Notes under the pieces: model-generated
What the model was told of the DNA's origin: nothing
The model's input: only the letters and a program-made list of their open reading frames with translations
Databases searched by the model: none
Position numbers and translations under genes: made by a program
Part shown: in pieces, positions 45,551-52,255 of the stretch
How positions within the stretch are numbered: the stretch's first letter is position 1
Layout of the letters: each line of letters starts with the position of its first letter
Source of the DNA: Thermohalobaculum sp050330995
GTDB lineage: Bacteria > Pseudomonadota > Alphaproteobacteria > Rhodobacterales > Rhodobacteraceae
Assembly (NCBI GenBank): GCA_050330995.1
Contig: JBHJHI010000049.1
Location: 1 to 52,255 of the forward strand
Length of the DNA stretch: 52,255 bases
Reading direction: 5' to 3'

Positions 45551-46386
45551 CAGCCGAGCTCCAGGGTGGCGACGCCGAAGGTGCGCCCGAGGTCCTGCCG
45601 CGGCGCCGGCCCACGCCACATCCGCGCCGTCTCGAAGGAGGGCGCGAGGCCGTGGCGTTCGGCCATCGCGACGGCGGCGGCGTTCGGCTCGGGGACGTCG
45701 AGACTGAGCGGGGCGCCCTCGGCGCGGGCGGCGAGGTCGAGCAGGATCGCCTCGGCCTCGGCTTCGGAGGGCGCGACCAACGGGCCGATCTTGAAACCCT
45801 CGCGACAGGCCCGGATCACCCCGAGCCCGACGACCCGGCCGTCGCGGAGGAACACGCGGGCGTGGCGGCTCTCGGCACCCGTCAACCAGTCGCGCATGAA
45901 GGCCGCGCGGTCGAAGCCGGTCACGTCGCGATCGAGGGCCAGGACCTCGTCCAGATGCTCGGACGCGAGCGGCACGGTCGCCCCGGCGGCCGGCGCCGCG
46001 ATCGTCCCGGTGAAGCGCATCGTGGCGTGGCTGCGCACGAAGCCGGAGCGGGCGTAGTTCGCCTGTTGCGCCGGCACGCCGTCGAGCCCGACCATCGCGG
46101 GGGCGAGCCGCGCCATGCCCTCGTGCCAGAGCGCGAGGCCATGGCCCCGTCCGCGGTGCCCCGGCGCGCAGATGAACAGTCCGAGGAAGGCCACGCCGTC
46201 GCCGAAGCGCACGATCGACAGGCTCGCGACCGGCGCGCCGTCGAGCGCCGCGACCAGGAAGCCGTCGGGGTCGGCCGCGTGGAAGGCCGCGGCGTCGTCG
46301 AGGCCAGGGTTCCAGCCTTCCGCCGCGGCGAGGTCGAGCGCCCAGTCCAGATCGGGCCGGATCATCGTGCGGACGTCGAGGCTCAT
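45550..46386 (-). CDS. Double-GNAT acetyltransferase
   Basis: A 278-residue protein. The N-terminal GNAT domain has the acetyl-CoA loop CAPGHRGRGHGLAL and a following YARSGFV. A second, YitH-like acetyltransferase region (DEVLALDRDVTGFDRAAFMRDWL) makes up the C-terminal half. It overlaps both neighbours, racemase and allantoinase. No role for acetylation in ureide breakdown is known to me; it may detoxify or trap an intermediate, or acetylate an imported amine. Confidence 0.82.
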   Translation of the reverse strand: MSLDVRTMIRPDLDWALDLAAAEGWNPGLDDAAAFHAADPDGFLVAALDGAPVASLSIVRFGDGVAFLGLFICAPGHRGRGHGLALWHEGMARLAPAMVGLDGVPAQQANYARSGFVRSHATMRFTGTIAAPAAGATVPLASEHLDEVLALDRDVTGFDRAAFMRDWLTGAESRHARVFLRDGRVVGLGVIRACREGFKIGPLVAPSEAEAEAILLDLAARAEGAPLSLDVPEPNAAAVAMAERHGLAPSFETARMWRGPAPRQDLGRTFGVATLELG

Positions 46387-47099
46387 GCCCCGGCCCCGAT
46401 CGGCCGGCGCGGGGGCGCGTAACCGCCGCGCTTCGAGGTCGAGAGCCCGAGCCCGACGAGCGTCGCCGCGAGCCCGACGCCCGCGGCGATGCCCTCGACC
46501 ACCGGCACGCCGGTCTCCTCGCTCAGCCGCTCGGCGAGCCAGGCCATGCCGGCGCAGCCGAGCACCAGGACGTCGGCGCCGTCCGTCTCGACCGCGGCCT
46601 CCGCCTCGCGCCGGATCGCGTCGAGCGCGGCCTTCGAGCGGGCGGCGATCTCCAGCACCGGGACCCCGGCGGCGCGGAGCCCGGCACAGCGCGCGGCGAG
46701 GCCGTAGCGCTCGAGGTTCGCGCGCAGCACCGGGAGCGCGGCGGGCATCGAGGTGACGACGCCGAAGCGCTCGCCGACGAGCGTCGCGACGTGGGCCGCC
46801 GCCTCGCCGATGCCGACCACCGGCGCGCGCGCCACCGAGCGCGCGGCGTCGAGGCCGGTGTCGTCGAAGCAGGCGATCACATGGGCCGCCACGCCCTCCG
46901 CGTCGGCCCCGGCGATGCGGCCGAGCAGCCCCGGCACGGCGAGCGCGCCGTCGACGTGCCCCTCGATCGAGGGCGGGCCGTCCGGGTTGCCGCTGGCGAC
47001 GATCTCGACGCCTGCCGGCGCGCTCGCGCGGGCGGCCGCGGCGATCGCCTCGGTCATCGGCCCCGAGGCGTTCGGGTTGACGACGTGGATCGCCGTCAT
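46383..47099 (-). CDS. Asp/Glu/hydantoin-type racemase, probable allantoin racemase
   Basis: A 238-residue protein. Two catalytic cysteines are at C77 (IACFDDTGLDAAR) and C182 (LVLGCAGMAWL), the expected pair of hydantoin and allantoin racemases. It opens VNPNASGPMT, the family N-terminus. With allantoinase in the same operon, converting (R)-allantoin to the (S) form is the simplest role; hydantoin racemisation is the alternative, since hydantoinase is encoded nearby. ATGA overlap with the permease gene. Confidence 0.83.
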   Translation of the reverse strand: MTAIHVVNPNASGPMTEAIAAAARASAPAGVEIVASGNPDGPPSIEGHVDGALAVPGLLGRIAGADAEGVAAHVIACFDDTGLDAARSVARAPVVGIGEAAAHVATLVGERFGVVTSMPAALPVLRANLERYGLAARCAGLRAAGVPVLEIAARSKAALDAIRREAEAAVETDGADVLVLGCAGMAWLAERLSEETGVPVVEGIAAGVGLAATLVGLGLSTSKRGGYAPPRRPIGAGA

Positions 47100-47992
47100 G
47101 ACTGCGCGCGGCCGCCCCGTGCGCGGCCTCTGCGCAACAGGTTGGCGAGTGTCAGCGCGAGGCCGACGAGCAGGAGCGAGCCGCCCGAGGTGGCGGTCCC
47201 GAGCGCGTAGATCTCGGGATCGGTCACCGTGGTGGTCTTGGCGGCGAGCTGCATCGGCAGCGTGTTCTGCGAGCCCATCACCTGGCTCGACCGCGCGAGT
47301 TCGTCCCAACTGAGCGTGAAGCCGAACACGGCGACGCCGATCAGGAAGGGCGCGATGATCGGCAGCGTGACGTGGCGAAACGTCTGCCAGGGCGAGGCGC
47401 CGAGATCGCGCGCAGCCTCCTCGTAGGCCGGGTCGAAGCGGTTGAACACCGCGAACATGATCAGGAGGCCGAAGGGCAGCGTCCAGGTCAGGTGCGCGCC
47501 GAGGCCGGAGGTGAAGGGCCCGAGCGCGGTGGTGAAGCCGCGCTGGATCTCGCGGATCGAGAAGGCGTTGCCCACGTCCTTGATCGCGTCGTCGATCAGC
47601 CGGAACTCGAGCGCGAGCCCGAGCGAGACCACGATCGACGGCACGATCAGCGAGGCGATGGCGGTGTAGAGAAGCGCCGTCGAGCCGAGGAACCGGCGGC
47701 GGAACGCCATGCCGGCGAGAACCGAGATCACCACCGTCAGCACCATCACCAGAAGCGCCAGCTTCAGGCTGCGCCAGGCGGCGGCGTCGACGGCGACCTG
47801 ACCGCCGCCCTCGAACAGACGCTCGAACCAGTGCAGCGACGCCCCGTTCATCGGGAAGGTCAGCCCGCCCTGCGGCCCCTGGAAGCTCAGCACCAGGATC
47901 GAGATCATCGGGCCGTAGAGAAACAGCACGAACAGCGCGAAGAAGCCTGCGAGCGCGTAGTACGTCCGGCTCCGCTTCTCGCCGGCCCTCAT
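47096..47992 (-). CDS. Polyamine-type ABC permease (PotC-like)
   Basis: A 298-residue protein with about six helices. It has the EAA docking loop YEEAARDLGASPWQTFRHVTLP and helix-2 region VISVLAGMAFRRRFLG, the pattern of PotC and YdcV. An unusual periplasmic loop follows IVVSLGLALEFRLIDDAIKD. Overlaps its partner permease and the racemase. Its proximity to allantoin enzymes suggests a ureide or purine-derived substrate rather than spermidine. Confidence 0.87.
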   Translation of the reverse strand: MRAGEKRSRTYYALAGFFALFVLFLYGPMISILVLSFQGPQGGLTFPMNGASLHWFERLFEGGGQVAVDAAAWRSLKLALLVMVLTVVISVLAGMAFRRRFLGSTALLYTAIASLIVPSIVVSLGLALEFRLIDDAIKDVGNAFSIREIQRGFTTALGPFTSGLGAHLTWTLPFGLLIMFAVFNRFDPAYEEAARDLGASPWQTFRHVTLPIIAPFLIGVAVFGFTLSWDELARSSQVMGSQNTLPMQLAAKTTTVTDPEIYALGTATSGGSLLLVGLALTLANLLRRGRARGGRAQS

Positions 47993-48933
47993 AGCTCTCG
48001 CCTGATATCGACGACGCGAAGCAGCATCGCGACGCCCGCGAGCACGGCGACGAGCAGCACCACGGCGTTGGCGGCGGCGAGCGGGAACTGCAGGAACTGC
48101 ATCTGGGTCTGGATCACCTTGCCGACGCTCGCGATCTGCTGGCCGCCCATGATGCCGATGGTCAGGAAGTCGCCCATCACGATGGTCACGACGAAGATCG
48201 AGCCGATCAGGATGCCGGGCCGGGCGAGCGGCAGGATCACCGCCGTCAGCGTCTGGAAGCCCGACGCGCCGCTGTCGCGCGCCGCTTCGATCAGCGAGCG
48301 GTCGATCCGCATCAGCGAGTTGAAGATCGGCACCACCATGAACAGCGTGTAGAGATGCACCAGCGCCAGCACCACCGCGAAATCGGAGTAGAGCAGCCAT
48401 TCGAGCGGCGTGTCGACCACCCCCATCGCCACCAGCGTCTGGTTCACCAGCCCGTTGCGCCCGAGGAGCGGGATCCACGAGATCATACGGATCACGATCG
48501 AGGTCCAGAACGGGATGGTGCACAGAAGAAAGCAGGCGACCTGCCACTTCAACGAGTGGACGTGGAACGCGAGGAAGTAGGCGACGGTGAAGCCGATCGT
48601 CAGCGTCGCCGCCCAGACGATCAGGCAGAACTTCAGCGTCGAGAGATAGGTGGCGAAGGTGGTGCAGAGACCCGGCAGCCGGTCGAGGCAGCCGTGGAAC
48701 ATGTCGGCGTAGTTCCGCGCGGTGAAGGCCGGCTCGATCGAGTACTGCGTGTACTCCCAGAAGCTCACCACGATGGTGGCCGCGAGCGGCACCACGAAGA
48801 ACACGAGGAACACGAGCGCCATGGGCAGCGCCTGCCAGTAGGGCGCGAGCGACGAGCCCTCGCGCGAGGCGCGGCCCTTGCGGGCCACGGCGAGGGTCCT
48901 GGCGAGCGGACCGGAAGCGGCGGCCTCGCTCAC
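47989..48933 (-). CDS. Polyamine-type ABC permease (PotB-like)
   Basis: A 314-residue protein. Helices begin at PMALVFLVFFVVPLAATIVV. The loop EAARDSGASGFQTLTAVILPLARPG is the ATPase-docking EAA motif, and IPFWTSIVIRMISWIPLLG is typical of PotB. GTG 48933 overlaps the binding-protein stop. An extended loop with two Cys (HGCLDRLPGLCTTF) is unusual among PotB proteins I recall. Works with the PotC-like subunit. Confidence 0.87.
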   Translation of the reverse strand: MSEAAASGPLARTLAVARKGRASREGSSLAPYWQALPMALVFLVFFVVPLAATIVVSFWEYTQYSIEPAFTARNYADMFHGCLDRLPGLCTTFATYLSTLKFCLIVWAATLTIGFTVAYFLAFHVHSLKWQVACFLLCTIPFWTSIVIRMISWIPLLGRNGLVNQTLVAMGVVDTPLEWLLYSDFAVVLALVHLYTLFMVVPIFNSLMRIDRSLIEAARDSGASGFQTLTAVILPLARPGILIGSIFVVTIVMGDFLTIGIMGGQQIASVGKVIQTQMQFLQFPLAAANAVVLLVAVLAGVAMLLRVVDIRREL

Positions 48934-50183
48934 GCCGCGATGAACTCGTTCCACTTGCGGACCATGTACTGGTTCTCGTCCATGACTGCGTTCCAGCAGG
49001 CGACGCCGCCCATGCGCTCCTCGTAGGAGCCGCCGTCGCGCACGGCGCCCGCCTCTTCGAGCTGGCGCCCGTCGGGGGCCATGATCGCCTGCTCGGCCGC
49101 CGCGCCCTCGTACCAGTAGGCCCACTCGTAAGGCTCCAGATACTCGCGCGTGGTCTCCAGCACGGCCGGGTAATAGCCCTGCCGCGAGAGATGCGCGCCG
49201 GCCCAGCCGGAGAGGAACCAGTTGATGAACTCGTAGGCCGCGTCCTCCTTGCGCCCGTCGATCGAGCGCGGCAGGCCGAAGCCCGAGGCCCAGGCGCGGT
49301 AGCCCTCCTGAAGCGGCTGGTAGACGCAGGGAATGCCCTGGGTGCGCACGGCCGTGACGGCGGGCGACCACATCGACTGGATCACCACCTCGCCCGAGGC
49401 CATGAGATTCACGCTCTCCTGGAAGTTCGACCAGAAGGCGCGGAACTGCCCGGCACGCTTGGCCTCGATCAGGGCCGCGATGGTCTGGTCGATCTCCTCG
49501 CGGGTCTGGTTGCCCTTGTCGCCGTACTGGATGTCGCCGCGGGCCTCGAGCGCCATCGCCGCGTCCATGATGCCGATCGAGGGGATGTTCAGGATCGCGG
49601 CCTTGCCCGCGAAGTCGGGATCGAGGAGCGAGGCCCAGGACGTGATCTCCTTGTCGATCAGGTCGGGGCGGATGCCGAGCGTGTCGGCGTTGTAGGTGGT
49701 CGGGATCAGGGTGATCCACTGCGTCGGCTCGCCGGCGAAGGCGGTGCCGAACTGGTCCTCCAGATAGAGCACCTCGTGCGGCGCGGTGCCGTCCCAGCCG
49801 ACCTTCTCGCCATCCACGGTGCCCTCGCGGATCACCGAGACGATGTCGTCCGAGCGCTCGATCCGGCTCGCGTCCATGCCCATCAGGTTGCCCGACGGGA
49901 TCAGGTTCGGCATCGAGAAGTATTCGCTGTCCACCAGATCGAAGCTGTTCGGCTGGGTGATCACCCGGCGCGCCACCTCGTCTGTGTTGACGGCGATGTA
50001 CTCGATCTCGATGCCGAGATCTTCCGACGCCTTGGCGGCGATCGCGGGCGACTGGTTCACCGCCGTGGAGAGATAGCGCAGCCGCACCGGCTCCTGCGCG
50101 TGCACGAAGGGCGCGGGAAAGCTCGACGCCGCGCCGAGCGCTGCCGAGGACGCGAGGAAACGGCGGCGGGTTGTCTTCGCCAT
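48930..50183 (-). CDS. PotD-like periplasmic substrate-binding protein, Tat signal
   Basis: A 417-residue protein. The N-terminus MAKTTRRRFLASSAALG is a twin-arginine signal, cleaved near FVHAQ. The mature domain has the spermidine-binding-type arrangement (LRYLSTAVNQSPAI, SYEERMGGVACWN). ATG 50183 is preferred for the RRRF position and the AGAGG upstream, though ATG 50213, overlapping the ATPase stop, is also open. The ligand pocket cannot be read from sequence alone. Confidence 0.86.
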   Translation of the reverse strand: MAKTTRRRFLASSAALGAASSFPAPFVHAQEPVRLRYLSTAVNQSPAIAAKASEDLGIEIEYIAVNTDEVARRVITQPNSFDLVDSEYFSMPNLIPSGNLMGMDASRIERSDDIVSVIREGTVDGEKVGWDGTAPHEVLYLEDQFGTAFAGEPTQWITLIPTTYNADTLGIRPDLIDKEITSWASLLDPDFAGKAAILNIPSIGIMDAAMALEARGDIQYGDKGNQTREEIDQTIAALIEAKRAGQFRAFWSNFQESVNLMASGEVVIQSMWSPAVTAVRTQGIPCVYQPLQEGYRAWASGFGLPRSIDGRKEDAAYEFINWFLSGWAGAHLSRQGYYPAVLETTREYLEPYEWAYWYEGAAAEQAIMAPDGRQLEEAGAVRDGGSYEERMGGVACWNAVMDENQYMVRKWNEFIAA

Positions 50184-50209
50184 GGGAACACCTCTCTGGT
50201 CGTGGGTCG

Positions 50210-51211
50210 TCATGCGTCGCGCGCGAGCGGGTGCGCGGCCTCCGCGCTCCAGCCGACCGTGACGGCCGCGCCGGTCTCGAAGGGCCGTGCGAAGAAGGCA
50301 CGGTCGCTCATCACCGCCGAGAGCGCCTCGCCGGCCTCGGTGTCGAGCGCGACCAGCACGTCCGAGCCGCGATATTCGATCTCGCGCACCGTCGCGCGGC
50401 GCGAGGGACCGCCCCCCGGCGCGGCGTCCTCCGTGGCGACCGTCAGGTCGTCGGTCCTGAGCGCGATCGCGCGGCCCTGGTCCTCGACCACGTTGTGCCC
50501 GCCGATGAAGCGCGCGACAAAGGGGGTGGCGGGGCGCTCGAAGATCTCGCGCGGATGAGCGGCCTGCACGATCCGCCCCTCATTCATCACCACGGCGAGG
50601 TCGGCGAGCGCCATCGCCTCGTCCTGGGAATGGGTGACGTGGACGAAGGTGATGCCGGTCTCGCGCTGCAGGCGCTTCAGCTCCGAGCGCATCCGCACCC
50701 GCAGGAACGGGTCGAGCGCGGACAGCGGCTCGTCGAGCAGCAGCACCGAGGGCTCGGTCATCAGCGCGCGGGCGAGCGCCACGCGCTGCTGCTGCCCGCC
50801 GGAGAGCTGGTTCGGCCGCCGCGCCGCGTAGTCGCGCATCGAGACGAGGTCGAGCATCCCGAGCGCCCGCTCGCGCCGCTCGGCCCTGGCCACGCCCTTC
50901 ATACGCAAGGAGAACGCCACGTTCTCGACCGCGTCGAGATGGGGAAACAGCGCGTAGGACTGGAACATCATCGCCGTGCCGCGCGCGGCGGGCGGATCGT
51001 CGTTGACCACGCGCGCGCCGATCACGACGTCGCCCTCGCTCACGCTCTCGTGGCCGGCGATCATGCGCAGCGTCGAGGTCTTGCCGCAGCCCGACGGTCC
51101 GAGCAGGCAGCAGTAGCGCCCGGCCTCAATCTTCAGGTCGATGCCGTCCACGGCGACGGTGTCGCCGTAGCGCTTGGTCACCGAGGCGAGTTCGACCGAC
51201 TGGGCGCGCAT
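50210..51211 (-). CDS. PotA-like ABC ATPase
   Basis: A 333-residue protein. Walker A GPSGCGKTST at about 38-47, Q-loop FQSYALFPHL, signature LSGGQQQRVALARAL and Walker B VLLLDEPLSALD. A C-terminal TOBE domain (RATVREIEYRGSDVLVAL) is present, as in PotA and FbpC. GGAG lies seven bases before ATG 51211. First gene of the seven-gene operon. Confidence 0.9.
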   Translation of the reverse strand: MRAQSVELASVTKRYGDTVAVDGIDLKIEAGRYCCLLGPSGCGKTSTLRMIAGHESVSEGDVVIGARVVNDDPPAARGTAMMFQSYALFPHLDAVENVAFSLRMKGVARAERRERALGMLDLVSMRDYAARRPNQLSGGQQQRVALARALMTEPSVLLLDEPLSALDPFLRVRMRSELKRLQRETGITFVHVTHSQDEAMALADLAVVMNEGRIVQAAHPREIFERPATPFVARFIGGHNVVEDQGRAIALRTDDLTVATEDAAPGGGPSRRATVREIEYRGSDVLVALDTEAGEALSAVMSDRAFFARPFETGAAVTVGWSAEAAHPLARDA

Positions 51212-51459
51212 TGATCGTCTCCGGGTCAACCGCCCGCGGGCTGTCAGCCCCTGAATACGGCAGAGATGTGGCGGGACGCAATCGAGATCGCCGGAAAAGC
51301 AGGCAGACGCTCGCCGATTCCGCAACCCTGCGCGCGGCATGGGCAGACCTTGAACGGACGCTGGGCATTCGAGGTCGATGCAGCGTCGGCCTCGGCCCGC
51401 CTTGATCGCGGCGCCCGGCTCTGCTTGCCTCCGAGCCTTCAGCCCCATCGAGACACGCC
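51212..51459. other. Divergent promoter region
   Basis: No gene. It separates the transporter operon (minus) from ureidoglycine aminohydrolase (plus). A minus-strand TTGCGT, 18 bases, TATTCA combination is present but poor; I see no clear sigma-54 site. Confidence 0.3.
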
Positions 51460-52255
51460 ATGACGCGACGCTACGCGACCCCGCCCGGCGGCCTGCCCGG
51501 CCCGACGGCGCTGACCACCGATACCGCCGTCTTCACCGAGGCCTACGCGGTGATCCCGCGCGGCGCGCTTCGCGACATCGTCGCGAGCCGGCTGCCGCAC
51601 TGGCGCGCCAGCCGCGCCTGGGTGCTCGCGCGTCCCCTGTCCGGCTTCGCCGAGACCTTCGCCGAGACCATCGTCGAGATCGCGCCGGGCGGGGGCTGCG
51701 ACACCCCAGAGGCCGAACCCGAGGCCGAGAGCGCGCTGTTCGTGCTCGACGGCCGGCTCGCGCTGACGCTCGACGGCGCGGGCCACGACCTCGCCCCCGG
51801 CGGCTTCGCCTACCTCGCCCCCGGCGCGGACTGGCGCGTCGAGACGCCCGATGGCGCCTGCCTCGTCTGGATCAGGCGGCGCCATCTGCGCGTGGCGGGG
51901 CTCGGCCCGCCCGACAGCTTCGTCACGGCGGAGACCGCACACGAGCCGGAGCCGATGCCGGGCTTCGGCGACGCCTGGACCACCACGCGCTTCATGGACC
52001 CCGAGGACCTGCGCCACGACATGCACGTCACCGTCGTCGGCTTCGCGCCGGGCGGCGCGATCCCCTTCGCCGAGACCCACGTGATGGAGCACGGGCTCTA
52101 CGTGCTGGAAGGCAAGGCGGTCTACCGGCTGAACCGCGACTGGGTGGAGGGCGAAGCCGGGGACTTCATGTGGCTGCGCGCGTTCTGTCCGCAGGCCTGC
52201 TACGCCGGCGGGCCGGGGCCGTTCCGGTACCTGCTTTACAAGGACGTGAACCGCC
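51460..52255 (+). CDS. allE: (S)-ureidoglycine aminohydrolase, truncated by window end
   Basis: 265 codons are visible and it runs off the right edge, probably only a few residues short of the family's 260-280. A bicupin protein: the second cupin has ETHVMEHGLYVLEGKAVY, whose Glu and His residues bind manganese, and CPQACYAGGPGPFRYLLYKDVNR near the end is strongly conserved. It releases ammonia from (S)-ureidoglycine to give ureidoglycolate in purine breakdown. The ATG at 51460 overlaps no gene, and it faces the transporter operon divergently, so co-regulation is likely. Confidence 0.92.
   Translation, partial: MTRRYATPPGGLPGPTALTTDTAVFTEAYAVIPRGALRDIVASRLPHWRASRAWVLARPLSGFAETFAETIVEIAPGGGCDTPEAEPEAESALFVLDGRLALTLDGAGHDLAPGGFAYLAPGADWRVETPDGACLVWIRRRHLRVAGLGPPDSFVTAETAHEPEPMPGFGDAWTTTRFMDPEDLRHDMHVTVVGFAPGGAIPFAETHVMEHGLYVLEGKAVYRLNRDWVEGEAGDFMWLRAFCPQACYAGGPGPFRYLLYKDVNR

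Overview
The window is very GC-rich and gene-dense. Most genes sit in operons whose neighbours overlap by one or four bases (ATGA, GTGA or TGATG junctions). The content suggests an alphaproteobacterium: a TIGR02186/TauE pair, preT/preA/dihydropyrimidinase pyrimidine catabolism, a TadE/TadG pilin cluster and DUF3772-type MscS. I lean towards Hyphomicrobiales or Rhodobacterales, but no sequence here fixes the genus.

Layout. 0.1-7.0 kb: six minus-strand genes of a Tad (Flp) type system, four TadE-like pseudopilins flanked by two TadG-like proteins, without secretion ATPase, secretin or prepilin peptidase. 7.3-8.5 kb: a UbiG-like methyltransferase coupled to a DUF427 protein. 8.5-12.7 kb: a LolD-like ATPase, FtsX-like permease and AttH/CrtC lipocalin-like operon. 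12.9-19.2 kb: SDR, TIGR02186 + TauE/SafE, a methyltransferase with an N-terminal 9-residue repeat, and a DUF3772 MscS channel. 19.4-25.6 kb: a six-gene plus-strand glycosylation operon (four glycosyltransferases, a histidine phosphatase, a methyltransferase). 25.7-32.3 kb: a low-complexity secreted protein and a peptide-type ABC transporter operon with fused ATPases. 32.4-35.0 kb: a repetitive 48-codon leader coupled to a ligase-associated DEXH helicase. 35.0-44.0 kb: reductive pyrimidine degradation (PreT, PreA, Zn-dependent amidohydrolase, dihydropyrimidinase) interrupted by foreign-looking genes: an AT-richer membrane protein, a lipoprotein, a sulfotransferase and a gene with an in-frame TGA. 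44.4-52.3 kb: a seven-gene operon (polyamine-type ABC transporter, hydantoin/allantoin racemase, double-GNAT protein, PuuE allantoinase) divergent from (S)-ureidoglycine aminohydrolase, which runs off the right edge.

Functional reading. The last 17 kb form a nitrogen-salvage island for pyrimidine rings and purine-derived ureides. Uptake is probably by the PotABCD-like transporter, then racemisation and ring opening of allantoin, and ammonia release from ureidoglycine. Uracil/thymine is reduced by PreTA, opened by dihydropyrimidinase and decarbamoylated by the M20-type hydrolase.

The most unusual items are: (1) a 165-codon gene between preT and preA interrupted by one in-frame TGA where Trp is the likely ancestral residue; (2) a short relic of a second M20 hydrolase 3' end next to the sulfotransferase gene; (3) a leader ORF of five 9-residue repeats upstream of the helicase and a four-copy 26-nt repeat of the start region of a glycosyltransferase; (4) the uncharacterised glycosylation operon; and (5) the ureide transporter operon carrying an unexplained acetyltransferase.
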